Origin: Mycolicibacterium xanthum
Lineage (GTDB): Bacteria > Actinomycetota > Actinomycetes > Mycobacteriales > Mycobacteriaceae
Assembly: GCF_019710635.1 (NCBI RefSeq)
Contig: NZ_JAIFZS010000082.1
Location: forward strand, 1-33,525
Reading direction: 5' to 3'
Length of the DNA stretch: 33,525 bases
Part shown: one piece after another, positions 1 to 13,964 of the stretch
Position numbering within the stretch: the stretch's first letter is position 1
How the letters are laid out: the number at the start of each line of letters is the position of its first letter
Notes under the pieces: generated by a model
What the model was told of the DNA's origin: nothing
Databases searched by the model: none
The model's input: the letters and a program-made list of their open reading frames with translations, nothing else
Program-made: the position numbers and the translations under genes

Positions 1-2607
1 CGCGACTTCCCCACCCTGACCCACGTGATCGGCTGGATCCGCGACAAAACCGAAAGCGCGACGCCACCAAAAAAAGCACCAGCTGACACAGCCGCGGCGG
101 CCCCCAGCGCAGCGGCTGCGGCAGCGACCGTCCAGGGCGACATCGCGGCCACCGACCGGATCCCGCGCCGGGTACCGGTGCCGACGCTGCGACCCGACCT
201 GGAGGCCTGCGTGCCGACCGGAATAGACCTGGCCGCCGGCACCCGGGTGGCGGTGATGCCCGATCACGGCGGGATCGCCGACGCGTTGATCAGCCGACTC
301 GACCGCCTGGGCGTGGAGACCGTGAAGCTGAGCCCGGCCGACGACATCGACGCCGTGCTCGCCGACGGCCGGATCGACGGTGTGTACTGGCTGGCAGCCC
401 TCGACGACGAGGGCCCCCTGGCGGACATGGACCTGCCCGGCTGGCAGAAAGCGCTGCGCCGGCGGGTTCGCAACCTCTATGTCGCCATGCGACGGCTGTA
501 CGAGCAGAACCCGTTCCTGGTGGTCGCCACCCGCCTCGGCGGGTACCACGGCTACGACGGGGCCGGGGCCACCTGTCCGTTGGGCGGCGCGGTCACCGGG
601 TTCGCCAAGGCCTACCGACGCGAGCGCCCCGATGCCCTGGTCAAGGCCGTCGACTTCCCGGCCAGCCGGAAGACGTCGGCGGTGGCCGACATTCTCATCG
701 AGGAAACGCTGCAGGATCCCGGCTGCGTCGAGATCGGGCGCGCAGCGGAGCGGCGCTGGGGCGTCGGGCTGGCGGACCGCCCGTTCCCGGACGCCGGCGA
801 CACCTCCGAGGTTCTGGGCCCCGACCCGGTGTTCGTCGTCACCGGTGCGGCCGGCAGCATCGTGTCGGCCATCACCGCGGACCTGGCCGCCGCGTTTCGC
901 GGCACGTTCCATCTGCTCGACCTCACCCCGGGGCCCGACCCGGCCGACCCGGACCTGCGCCGGTACGCCGAGGACCGCGACGGCCTGAAGACCGACCTCG
1001 CCGCCCGGATCCGCGATCGGGGCGAGCGTCCGACACCGGTGCTGATCGAGCGGGAACTGGCGCACCTGGAACGCCTGCAGGCGGCCCTGGCCGCGATCCG
1101 GGCCGTCGAGGCCGCCGGCGGCACCGCCCACTACCACAGCGTCGACCTCACCGACACCGACGCGGTGGCCGACGTGATGGCTCAGGTGCGCGACACGGCC
1201 GGGCGCGTCCACGTGCTGGTGCACGCCGCCGGGATCGAGGTCAGCCACCCGCTTCCCGACAAGGATCCCCGCGAGTTCGACCTGGTGCTCGGGGTCAAGG
1301 GTGACGGGCTGTTCAACGTGCTACGCGGGCTCGGCGACACGCCGCTGGGCGCCGTCGTGGCGTTCAGCTCGGTGGCCGGCCGGTTCGGCAACGTCGGACA
1401 GACCGACTACAGCGCCGCCAACGACCTGCAGTGCAAGGTGTTGAGCAACCTGCGCCGGACCCGTCCGGGCATGCGCACGCTGGCGGTCGACTGGACGGCC
1501 TGGGGCACGATCGGCATGGCGACCCGGGGCTCGATCCCGACGATCATGGCCGCGGCCGGGGTGGACATGCTGCCCGCGGAGGCCGGTGTGGCGTGGATCC
1601 GGCGCGAACTCGGCGTCGGCCTGCCCGAGGGGGAGGTTGTGGTCGCCGGGGCGCTCGGCGCGCTGGCCGCCGAGTTCCACGACACCGGCGGCCTCGAGCC
1701 GGCCGCCCTGCCGGCGGAAGGGCCGATGGTCGATGAAATGGTCGCCGCCAGCGTCCACGACGGACTGGTGGTACGCACCATGCTGGACCCGACCGCCCGG
1801 CCGTTCCTGGACCACCACCGCATCGACGGCACGGCGGTGCTGCCCGGCGTCATGGGCATGGAGGCGTTCGCCGAGGCGGCCCGGATCCTCGCTCCCGACC
1901 GGCACCTGGTCGCCGTGGAGAACGTGGATTTCCGGGCGCCGCTGAAGTTCTACCGGGACGAGCCACGGACGATCACGATCACCGCGCTGCTTCGTCCCGA
2001 CGGCGACGATCTGCTCGCGGAGTGCCGGCTGTGGGCGGAACGGGTGCTGCCGGGCACCGATCAGCCGCAACGCACGGTGCATTTCACCGGTTCGGTGCGA
2101 CTGAGCGCCGATCCGCCCACGCTCGGCGGCGCTGCCGATCCCGGGGCCACATCGACCGACGGGACGCCGGCGCTGACTCCGGAGCAGGTGTACCGGCTGT
2201 ATTTCCACGGCCCGGCCTATCAGGTGGTCGGCTCGGCATGGAAACAGGGCGACGGTGCGGCCGCCCGGTTCGCCGGCGATCTGCCGCCGCAGGTGGACGC
2301 GCCGCTGCTGATGGGGCCGCGACTGGTCGAGTTGTGTTTCCAGACCGTCGGGCTGTTCGAGGCCGGTACCGACGGCCTGCTGGCGCTGCCGATGCACTTC
2401 GACGCGGTGCGGGTGAACGGGCGGCCGGAGGAACGACCCGGATTGGTCGCCACCGCGCGGCGCGATGGGGCAAGCGGCTTCAGCTGCACCGTGAGCGGTG
2501 CGGACGGCGCCGTGGTGCTGCGCCTCGACGGCTACCGGACGGTGCCGCTGCCCGACCCGCCACCCGATGACGTGCTCGGGCCGATCCGGTCGGTCATGCG
2601 CGGCTGA
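1..2607 (+). CDS. C-terminal part of a type I polyketide / fatty-acid synthase (ACP tail-KR-DH), 5' end outside window
   Basis: The frame is open from base 1, so the gene starts upstream; the GTG at 25 is internal. The first residues (RDFPTLTHVIGWIRD) look like the end of an acyl-carrier-protein domain, followed by an Ala/Pro-rich linker. A ketoreductase follows: a Rossmann motif TGAAGS near residue 281 (counting from base 1), HAAG, and the catalytic segment FSSVAG...TDYSAAND near 456-476. The last 270 residues form a double-hotdog dehydratase with HRIDGTAVLPG near 606 (HxxxGxxxxP) and FHGPAYQ near 735. A Glu (RLVELCFQ) lies where PKS dehydratases usually have Asp. KR plus DH at the C terminus resembles PUFA/heterocyst-glycolipid-type secondary lipid synthases rather than ordinary modules; this is an inference, because KS and AT are not visible. 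The carboxylase starts 29 bases after the stop and is probably in the same operon. Confidence 0.88.
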   Translation, partial: RDFPTLTHVIGWIRDKTESATPPKKAPADTAAAAPSAAAAAATVQGDIAATDRIPRRVPVPTLRPDLEACVPTGIDLAAGTRVAVMPDHGGIADALISRLDRLGVETVKLSPADDIDAVLADGRIDGVYWLAALDDEGPLADMDLPGWQKALRRRVRNLYVAMRRLYEQNPFLVVATRLGGYHGYDGAGATCPLGGAVTGFAKAYRRERPDALVKAVDFPASRKTSAVADILIEETLQDPGCVEIGRAAERRWGVGLADRPFPDAGDTSEVLGPDPVFVVTGAAGSIVSAITADLAAAFRGTFHLLDLTPGPDPADPDLRRYAEDRDGLKTDLAARIRDRGERPTPVLIERELAHLERLQAALAAIRAVEAAGGTAHYHSVDLTDTDAVADVMAQVRDTAGRVHVLVHAAGIEVSHPLPDKDPREFDLVLGVKGDGLFNVLRGLGDTPLGAVVAFSSVAGRFGNVGQTDYSAANDLQCKVLSNLRRTRPGMRTLAVDWTAWGTIGMATRGSIPTIMAAAGVDMLPAEAGVAWIRRELGVGLPEGEVVVAGALGALAAEFHDTGGLEPAALPAEGPMVDEMVAASVHDGLVVRTMLDPTARPFLDHHRIDGTAVLPGVMGMEAFAEAARILAPDRHLVAVENVDFRAPLKFYRDEPRTITITALLRPDGDDLLAECRLWAERVLPGTDQPQRTVHFTGSVRLSADPPTLGGAADPGATSTDGTPALTPEQVYRLYFHGPAYQVVGSAWKQGDGAAARFAGDLPPQVDAPLLMGPRLVELCFQTVGLFEAGTDGLLALPMHFDAVRVNGRPEERPGLVATARRDGASGFSCTVSGADGAVVLRLDGYRTVPLPDPPPDDVLGPIRSVMRG

Positions 2608-2636
2608 GGAGAGAGAAACGGGGAGAGGGAAACGGC

Positions 2637-8198
<5,562 letters not shown>

Positions 8199-8218
8199 CG
8201 CGTCAGCCCTGGTCCGCG

Positions 8219-9463
8219 TCAGCCCTGAAACCCGTCGTTCAGGTCGAAGTAGCGAGGTGACCGGACGCTGCGCGCCACCGCCTGACTCAACCGAAGAATC
8301 CGCAGGTCTCCGAACGGGGTGCCCTGTCCCCGGTTGCACACCATCGCCAGCGCCAGGTTGTGTTCGGGATCGGCGAACGCTCCGGAACCGGCAAACCCGA
8401 AATGGCCGTAGGCACGCGGCAATTGCTTGTGCACCAGCGGCAGCCGGTGGTAGCCGAGCCGCCACTGCATCGTCATCACGATGATCCGGTCGCGCTGGCT
8501 GTTCTGGATCGTCGACGCTTTGCGCACGGTTTCCTCGGACAGAATTCGCACGCCGCCGAGCTGGCCGCCACCGGCGAGCATCGCGTACATGGCACCGAGC
8601 GAGACGGCATCGAAATGCCCGTTCATCGCCGGGACGGCGGCGTCCAGCAGCCGCGGATCGGCGACCACGTCCTCGATCCCGCGGGACAGCGCCGCGTTGA
8701 GCAGCCGGTGCGGGTTGACCGGCGACCTCAGCACATGCAATCCCCGCGTCACCTGGTTGAACACGAAGTTGCCGACGGGGGCGGTCAAACCCCGGAAAGC
8801 CGGTGACATCGGTTCCAGCGGCGCCACCCGATGCCGCTGCTCGGGCGGGCAGCCGATGTAGAGGCCGTCGAGCCCGAGCGGTTCGGCGATCTCCTTCCGC
8901 AGGAACTCGTCGAGCGACATGCCGGAGATCCGCCGCACCAGTTCGCCGACGAGCCAGCCGAACGTCAGCGCGTGATAACCCACCTGCGTTCCGGGCGGGT
9001 AGGCCGGCTTGGCCCGGGCCAGCGCGTCGGTCATGTGTTCCCAGTCGAGGATCCGGGACCCGTGGTCGATGATCGTGCCCAACCGGTGCAGGCCCGCCGA
9101 ATGGCTCAGCACCTGCCGCACCGTGATCTGCGCCTTACCGTTCTGGGCGAATTCCGGCCAATAGGTGGCGACGGGTTCGTCGTAGTCGAGTTGGCCACGA
9201 TCGGCGAGCACATGGGCGCAGGTGGCGGTGACGCCCTTGGTGGTGCTCCAGCACATCGCCAGGGTGTCGCGTTGCCATCGATCACCCTCAGAGTTGCGAA
9301 CTCCACCCCACAGATCGACGACAAGCCTGCCACGGTGGTAGACGGCCACCGAGGCGCCACCGTCGGTGGCTGCGATCTGGTTCCTGAAGACGTCGGCGAC
9401 TTCACGGAATTCGTCGTCGAAATGACCTTCCACCAGATCTTTTCCTGGTTCACATACTTCCAA
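8219..9463 (-). CDS. Serine beta-lactamase-fold esterase/lipase
   Basis: This is a class C beta-lactamase-like hydrolase of the EstB/LipE-type esterase group, of 414 residues. It has the nucleophile motif SxxK in CWSTTKG, the Tyr motif in GYHALTFGW, and the third motif as HFG in YGHFGFAGSG. No signal peptide is visible, so it is probably cytoplasmic. I place the start at TTG 9463, because AGGAG lies 8 bases upstream. The frame stays open further upstream, but that part is an Arg-rich antisense copy of the preceding gene's end. The upstream WS/DGAT gene ends only 11 bases before this start, so the two are probably co-transcribed. Its job could be hydrolysis of an ester made by its neighbour; this is inferred from context only. 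It converges with the carboxylase, 20 bases apart. Confidence 0.88.
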   Translation of the reverse strand: MEVCEPGKDLVEGHFDDEFREVADVFRNQIAATDGGASVAVYHRGRLVVDLWGGVRNSEGDRWQRDTLAMCWSTTKGVTATCAHVLADRGQLDYDEPVATYWPEFAQNGKAQITVRQVLSHSAGLHRLGTIIDHGSRILDWEHMTDALARAKPAYPPGTQVGYHALTFGWLVGELVRRISGMSLDEFLRKEIAEPLGLDGLYIGCPPEQRHRVAPLEPMSPAFRGLTAPVGNFVFNQVTRGLHVLRSPVNPHRLLNAALSRGIEDVVADPRLLDAAVPAMNGHFDAVSLGAMYAMLAGGGQLGGVRILSEETVRKASTIQNSQRDRIIVMTMQWRLGYHRLPLVHKQLPRAYGHFGFAGSGAFADPEHNLALAMVCNRGQGTPFGDLRILRLSQAVARSVRSPRYFDLNDGFQG

Positions 9464-9474
9464 TTCGGATTCTC

Positions 9475-10977
9475 CTACCGGCCGGCGTCGGCGAGTGCGA
9501 TGACGGCGTCGAATCCTTCGCGGATGCACCCGGCGAGCATGTCCAGATCCGGGACCGCTGCCGCATCGACATTGATCCCGACGAATGCCTTGTGGCGGTA
9601 TCCGACCAGGGTGCAGTTGGCCGCGACGCCGACGAGGGGACCGAACGGATAGAGTCCGATGACCTCCCCGCCGGCCAGGTAGATGGTCTCGTCGCCGGCG
9701 GGAACACTGATGGCCGCGAAGTCGCCGTGTTTCATCAGCGTCCCGAAGAACGGTTGCAGCAACGGGCCCAGGGCATTGAGCATCATGGGGATTCCGGTGG
9801 CCAACGGAAGTCTGACATCCTGCTTCAGTTGATCGATCAGGCCGTGGTAGGTCGTCATCGCACCGGCCGGATCATCGGCGCCGACCGGAAGGGCGATGGC
9901 CGCGCCCATCACATGGTTTCCGAGGGACGAGTCGCCCTGCTCGCGAACATTGACCACGATTTCGGCGCGCAGTCGCTCGACGGGCTCCCCATGTCGCTGG
10001 TGGTAGAGGGCGAACCCGTGGGCGACAGCGGCGACGAACGCGTCGTTGACGGTACAGCCGTGGGGTTTGGCGGCCTTACGCAGACTCTCGAGGTCGGACT
10101 CGAAGGCGGTGAAGCGCATCCACCCTCGGCGCTCGGTCATCAGCGGGGACAGGGTCTTCAACGGCGGCGTGAGAATCCGTCCCAAGGCCCGCATGTTCCT
10201 CGTCATTCCACGGGCAGTGTCAACCGGTCGCAACACCGCAGCGGGTATCGCACGCGTGGCCGAGTTGCCCGACCGGCCGACGACTCCGGCAATCCGGCGC
10301 CCGCTGTTCGTGACGGCCTCGACAGCCAGGTCGAAGGGAGATTGACTCTCCGGCTCCGGGATCGCGGGCAGCACGCCGAGATCGCGTGGTTCGCGGGTGG
10401 GGTCACTGAGGCAGGCGACCAGCAGCACCACGCCCAAGCCGTCGGTCAACACATGATCCATCTTGATGATCAGCGCTGCTTCGCCCCGTTGGAGACCCTC
10501 GACGACGGTGACGGTCCACAGCGGGCGATCCCGGTCGAGGCCCGACATCGTCGACTGGCGCGCGAACTCGAACACGCCGTCGATGGACCCGTCTCCAGGC
10601 GCACCGATCCAGCGGACGTGGTAGGAGAGATCGAAGTTCGGGTCGACGAGCCAGCGGGGCGTCGACAGGCGCAACGGCACCTCGACCAGTCGGTGCCGGA
10701 ATGCGGGCAGGGTACGGCTGACACGTTCCAGGCGGTCCAGCAGCACGTCCCGGTCGGGTGGCCGGTCGAGGAGGAGGATCGCGGTCATCGTCTGCCGCAG
10801 CAGGGGGTCCTTCTCGATTCCCCACATCGCCGCTTCGGAATCGCCCACGTGCAGCGGTTTGTGCGATTCCTGTCCGTGATCGCCGATCGTTGTCATCGTT
10901 CTCGGGTTGCCGTCCATGAGTTCTGCGGCTCGTCCTGCAGTGCGATCCGAAGCCATCCCTTCAGGAGTGTCCATCAC
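9475..10977 (-). CDS. Wax ester synthase / diacylglycerol acyltransferase (WS/DGAT) with variant active-site motif
   Basis: Members of this family transfer acyl groups from acyl-CoA to diacylglycerol or long alcohols, giving storage lipids or wax esters. The family features are present: a PLW motif (RPLWTVTV, about 152), the catalytic region at about 174-180, and an ND motif (VNDAFVAAVAHG). The usual HHxxxDG reads DHVLTDG here: the first His is Asp, while the second His, taken as the general base, is kept. The 500-residue frame has a loosely conserved N terminus. GTG 10977, ATG 10974 and ATG 10896 are all possible starts, and none has a strong Shine-Dalgarno, so the first 30-40 residues are doubtful. 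It sits between the phosphopantetheinyl transferase (86 bases upstream) and the esterase (11 bases downstream), probably one operon. Confidence 0.88.
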   Translation of the reverse strand: MMDTPEGMASDRTAGRAAELMDGNPRTMTTIGDHGQESHKPLHVGDSEAAMWGIEKDPLLRQTMTAILLLDRPPDRDVLLDRLERVSRTLPAFRHRLVEVPLRLSTPRWLVDPNFDLSYHVRWIGAPGDGSIDGVFEFARQSTMSGLDRDRPLWTVTVVEGLQRGEAALIIKMDHVLTDGLGVVLLVACLSDPTREPRDLGVLPAIPEPESQSPFDLAVEAVTNSGRRIAGVVGRSGNSATRAIPAAVLRPVDTARGMTRNMRALGRILTPPLKTLSPLMTERRGWMRFTAFESDLESLRKAAKPHGCTVNDAFVAAVAHGFALYHQRHGEPVERLRAEIVVNVREQGDSSLGNHVMGAAIALPVGADDPAGAMTTYHGLIDQLKQDVRLPLATGIPMMLNALGPLLQPFFGTLMKHGDFAAISVPAGDETIYLAGGEVIGLYPFGPLVGVAANCTLVGYRHKAFVGINVDAAAVPDLDMLAGCIREGFDAVIALADAGR

Positions 10978-11063
10978 ACGCGGCGTCCCGCGCTGACAGT
11001 TTCCAGAGATTCGGCCGGGCCCGGTTGATCACGCGCCGGGGTGAAGACGCCCGGACTTCGGAA

Positions 11064-11840
11064 TCAACGCAGGTGTAGCGGTCGGTCGAGCCAGGAGTGC
11101 CGGGGAACCGCCGGCGACAGCACGCCGGGGACGAGCGCCACCGGCGGTGGACCCGCAACCTCGGTGGCGATCGTGAGCAGAAATCGCCCTTCGCGCCGCC
11201 ACCAGCCCGGGAACACCGGGCCTTCCTCGGCGCGGACGGTCAACGCGCCCCAGCCATCGCTGCTCGGTGCGGCCAACGTCACCTCGACGGTGAGGGTGTC
11301 CCGGCGCAGCCCGGTCTGCAACACCTTCAGCGCGCTCTCCTTCGCCGACCAGATCAGGTTCGCCGCCGCGTCGCGCTCGTCACCGGCCTGGCATGAGCTG
11401 ACCAACCGCTGCTCGGCCGCGGTGAGGAAGTCCTGTACGAAGCCCGGCGTGCGCGGCTCCACCAACTCCAGGTCGCAGCCGACCGGGTGACGCGACCCTG
11501 CCGGGGACGTCAGGCACACCGCCCAACCGGCGCGATCGGTGATCGACACACCCAGTTCGATCGGAGCCCCGTCGACGCACACGTAGGGGGCGCCGCTGGG
11601 CGCGTTGCGCACCTCGATGCCGGCCAGCGCGACGGGGTCGGTCGGCCGCCCGATGGCCGCAGCGACGGCATGCTTGGTGACCAGCCGGCGCAACAAGTAC
11701 TCGGTGCGCCGCTTGGTGTATCGCAGCCCGGCCAGGTTGGCCGCCTCGCCGGGCGCCAACCACTGTTCTCCGGCGGGCAACGCATCCTCGCCCAGCGCGA
11801 GCCACCGACGCCCGCCCGGACCGACCGGGCGTTGTTCCAT
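11064..11840 (-). CDS. Sfp-type 4'-phosphopantetheinyl transferase
   Basis: This enzyme transfers phosphopantetheine from CoA to a serine of carrier proteins. The Mg2+-binding motif VGCDLELVEPR (about 120-130) and the second motif WSAKESALKVL (164-174) are intact, and the length of 258 residues fits the Sfp group. ATG 11840 is chosen because GGAGG lies 6 bases upstream; the longer open frame up to 11903 has no such signal. A TAGATT -10 at 11870-11875 (minus) would give a short leader. The synthase at 1-2607 ends its visible N side in an ACP, so a dedicated activating enzyme here fits the locus. Whether it acts on that ACP or on other carriers cannot be told from the sequence. Confidence 0.9.
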   Translation of the reverse strand: MEQRPVGPGGRRWLALGEDALPAGEQWLAPGEAANLAGLRYTKRRTEYLLRRLVTKHAVAAAIGRPTDPVALAGIEVRNAPSGAPYVCVDGAPIELGVSITDRAGWAVCLTSPAGSRHPVGCDLELVEPRTPGFVQDFLTAAEQRLVSSCQAGDERDAAANLIWSAKESALKVLQTGLRRDTLTVEVTLAAPSSDGWGALTVRAEEGPVFPGWWRREGRFLLTIATEVAGPPPVALVPGVLSPAVPRHSWLDRPLHLR

Positions 11841-12030
11841 GAGAACCTCCAGCACGGACTTCCAGGTCGAATCTACTGCCCGCGAAACCGGCGGCGCCGC
11901 CACTGTCGCATTCCCGCCGCTCTCGACAATCCGCCAAATTACTGCACGCGCAGGAGTAGAAAAACGGCATCGGCTGGACGAATCGGCCTGCCCTCCGGGG
12001 CGGGGATTCGAAGGATCCGCGGAGGCACGA
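11841..12030. promoter_or_regulatory. Divergent promoter region between PPTase and second WS/DGAT
   Basis: The 190 bases separate two divergent genes. For the minus gene, TAGATT (11870-11875) fits a TANNNT -10. The perfect 12-bp palindrome GGCGGCGCCGCC (11890-11901) covers the place where its -35 would lie and could be an operator. For the plus gene I see GGAGG at 12021-12025, five bases before the ATG, but no clear -10. Confidence 0.45.
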
Positions 12031-13461
12031 ATGGAGCAATTGAGTGGCCTGGACGCCGCGTTCGTCTACGCCGAGGCCGCGGGCGCGGCGCATGTCACCT
12101 TCTTCGGGATCTACGACCCGTCGACAGCGAAGGGCGGCACCATCACCTTCGAGGATGTGTCGGCGCATGTCGGGTCCCGACTGGGCGCCGACCGCCTTTT
12201 TCGCGCCGTCCTCGCCCGTGTCCCGTTCGATCTGGACCACCCGTACTGGGTACGCGACCCGAACTTCGACATCGGGGAACACCTGCATCGGCTGACCCTG
12301 CCCAGCCCGGGCGGCTGGTCGCAGCTGTGCGATCAGGTGTCGCAGTTGCACGCCCAGCGGATGGATCTGCGCCGACCGCCCTGGCAGGGCTACTTCATCG
12401 ACGGGCTCGGCAAGATCCGCGGAGCGCCGGAACACGCCTTCGCGTTGTGCTTCAAGGTGCACCATTCCGCGGTCGACGGGATGACGGGCGTCAAGTTGGT
12501 CAACGCCTTACACGATCCGACACCTGACACCGCGCCGGCGCCGCAGCCCGACTGGACCCCGGAGCGATATCCCTCATCGCTGAACCTGCTCGCCCGAACC
12601 GTGTTCACCTACGCCCGCCGGCCGCAGCAACTCGTCTCGGCGGCAACACACAGCATTCCGCTGCTGGCCAAGATCCCCGGGGCGATCACACGGCAGATCC
12701 CGACCGGCCATCGGGCGGAGCAGGGACCCTCGATCGACGTTCCCCACACCCCGTTCAACTCACACACCGACGCCAGCCGCAACTTCGACGCACGCGACTA
12801 CGACCTCGCCGAGGTGTTGAGAACACGCAGGCTCGTACCGAACGCCACGGTCAACGATGTGGTTCTGACCGGTATCGGAGGCGCCATGCGCCGATATCTT
12901 CTGGACAAGGGCGAACTGCCCGAGAAATCGATGGTGACGGCGATGGCGTTGGCGCTGCAGACCGACTCCGCACCCCGGCCCACGGTGAATCAGATTTCGG
13001 TGGTCCGCGTTCTGCTCGGCACCGACATCGACGACCCGCTCGCCCGCTTGAAGGTCGTGCACGAATCGAGCACCAATTCCAAGGCCATGGGCGAAGAGCT
13101 GGGGGAACGGGTTCTCGAGTTCGCCGAGTTCGTGCCGGGCGCGCTCGTTGTCCCAGCCATCCGGGTCGGGAGGGCGACACACGCCGGGAGTCTCATCGAG
13201 ACCTCACGGATCGCGAACACCCTCGTGTCCACCATGCGCGGCGCGGATTTTCCGATCTACCTCGCCGGCGCCGAGTTGCTCTCCGGCTACGGGTTGTCCC
13301 CATTCACCCAGGGATGCGGGCTGATCCACAACGTGATCAGCTACCGCGGACGCGTGTTCGTCAGCATCAACGGATGTCCGATCGTGCTGCCGGACATCGA
13401 ACATTACGGGGACTGCATGGATGCTTCCTTCGCCGAACTGCTGTCCAGCGCCACAGCGTGA
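12031..13461 (+). CDS. Wax ester synthase / diacylglycerol acyltransferase (WS/DGAT), canonical motif
   Basis: This second acyltransferase of 476 residues has the standard N terminus (MEQLSGLDAAFVYAE), a PPW motif at about 116-118, the intact catalytic HHSAVDG at 144-150, and the ND motif (TVNDVVLTGIGGAMRRYL). The ATG at 12031 has GGAGG five bases upstream; the open frame continues further 5' but without family similarity. It is transcribed away from the phosphopantetheinyl transferase. The two WS/DGATs differ in their active-site motif, so they are not recent duplicates and may use different acceptors. The protein is expected at the cytoplasmic face of the membrane or on lipid droplets, as for the family. 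No membrane span is needed for this placement. Confidence 0.92.
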   Translation: MEQLSGLDAAFVYAEAAGAAHVTFFGIYDPSTAKGGTITFEDVSAHVGSRLGADRLFRAVLARVPFDLDHPYWVRDPNFDIGEHLHRLTLPSPGGWSQLCDQVSQLHAQRMDLRRPPWQGYFIDGLGKIRGAPEHAFALCFKVHHSAVDGMTGVKLVNALHDPTPDTAPAPQPDWTPERYPSSLNLLARTVFTYARRPQQLVSAATHSIPLLAKIPGAITRQIPTGHRAEQGPSIDVPHTPFNSHTDASRNFDARDYDLAEVLRTRRLVPNATVNDVVLTGIGGAMRRYLLDKGELPEKSMVTAMALALQTDSAPRPTVNQISVVRVLLGTDIDDPLARLKVVHESSTNSKAMGEELGERVLEFAEFVPGALVVPAIRVGRATHAGSLIETSRIANTLVSTMRGADFPIYLAGAELLSGYGLSPFTQGCGLIHNVISYRGRVFVSINGCPIVLPDIEHYGDCMDASFAELLSSATA

Positions 13462-13468
13462 CCCCCGC

Positions 13469-13484
13469 TCCGGGTCAACCCGGA
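13469..13484. terminator. Small hairpin between converging gene ends
   Basis: TCCGGGT and ACCCGGA form a perfect 7-bp inverted repeat with a 2-base centre (6 bp with a 4-base loop is more realistic). It lies 8 bases after the WS/DGAT stop and before the end of the converging remnant. There is no T tract, so termination is only a possibility. Confidence 0.35.
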
Positions 13485-13500
13485 CCTGCACCGTGACGCG

Positions 13501-13851
13501 CTATCCCGCGAGCGCCTCGGCGGCCGGGCCGAGATCGAAGAACTGGGTTTCGCCGTTGGCGTCGTCGAGTCCGTCGTTGTCGGTGACGACGTAGAGGTTG
13601 CCGTTGCCGGTCACCGCAAAGCCCTCGACCTTCTCCTGGACGAACCCGTTGCTGCCCTGCAGATCGGGAAGCAGATTGCGGGCCAGCGTCTTCGGCAGCA
13701 CCTCCGGCACGTCGGCGGCCGAGCCGACACCGCCGTCCTGCGGCATCTCCACCCGGTAGATCGCCTTCACCTTCGCGTCGGGCCCGTTGAGCTTGTCACG
13801 CTCGAGCACCAGCAGCGCGCCGGCGACGGATCGGTGGCCGGGTTGACCCTC
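13501..13851 (-). pseudogene. C-terminal remnant of an esterase-like-activity-of-phytase family protein
   Basis: The translated segment LLVLERDKLNGPDAKVKAIYRV, continued by GFVQEKVEGFAVTGNGNLYVVTDNDGLDDANGETQFFDLG, matches what I know as the C-terminal end of the secreted phytase-like esterase domain, normally a protein of 400 or more residues. Only about 115 residues remain. Similarity stops at about 13845, just before repeat R1 begins at 13852, and the frame then runs through the repeat to an unlikely ATG at 13929. No signal peptide or N-terminal half is found nearby. I read it as a 5'-truncated remnant, with the loss ending at the repeat. Confidence 0.72.
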
Positions 13852-13914
13852 CGTTGGCGCTGCGCTCAGGGCGGGGTTTTGCGAATGAGCAGCTACCTCA
13901 ACGCAGTCTCGACG
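13852..13914 (-). repeat. 63-nt palindromic repeat, copy R1
   Basis: This is the first of six intergenic copies. Its minus-strand reading starts CGTCGAGACTGC and ends GCAGCGCCAACG, with the shared inner block CAAAACCCCGCC. It lies between the truncated phytase-like remnant and the cupin promoter and marks the exact edge of the remnant. Confidence 0.75.
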
Positions 13915-13928
13915 GGCCGCGACGGGCA

Positions 13929-13934
13929 TACCAT
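13929..13934 (+). promoter_or_regulatory. Candidate -10 of the bicupin gene
   Basis: TACCAT fits TANNNT. It starts 15 bases after repeat R1 ends and would give a leader of about 24 bases that carries GGAGGAG before the ATG at 13965. Confidence 0.4.
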
Positions 13935-13964
13935 GAGGCCGTCATTCACCGGAGGAGAAACGTC

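Noticed and set aside
8199..8218. Direct repeat CGCGTCAGCCCTG between the carboxylase and the esterase as a terminator or att site
   Set aside because: Two short copies only, no hairpin and no integrase; part of it encodes the esterase C terminus.
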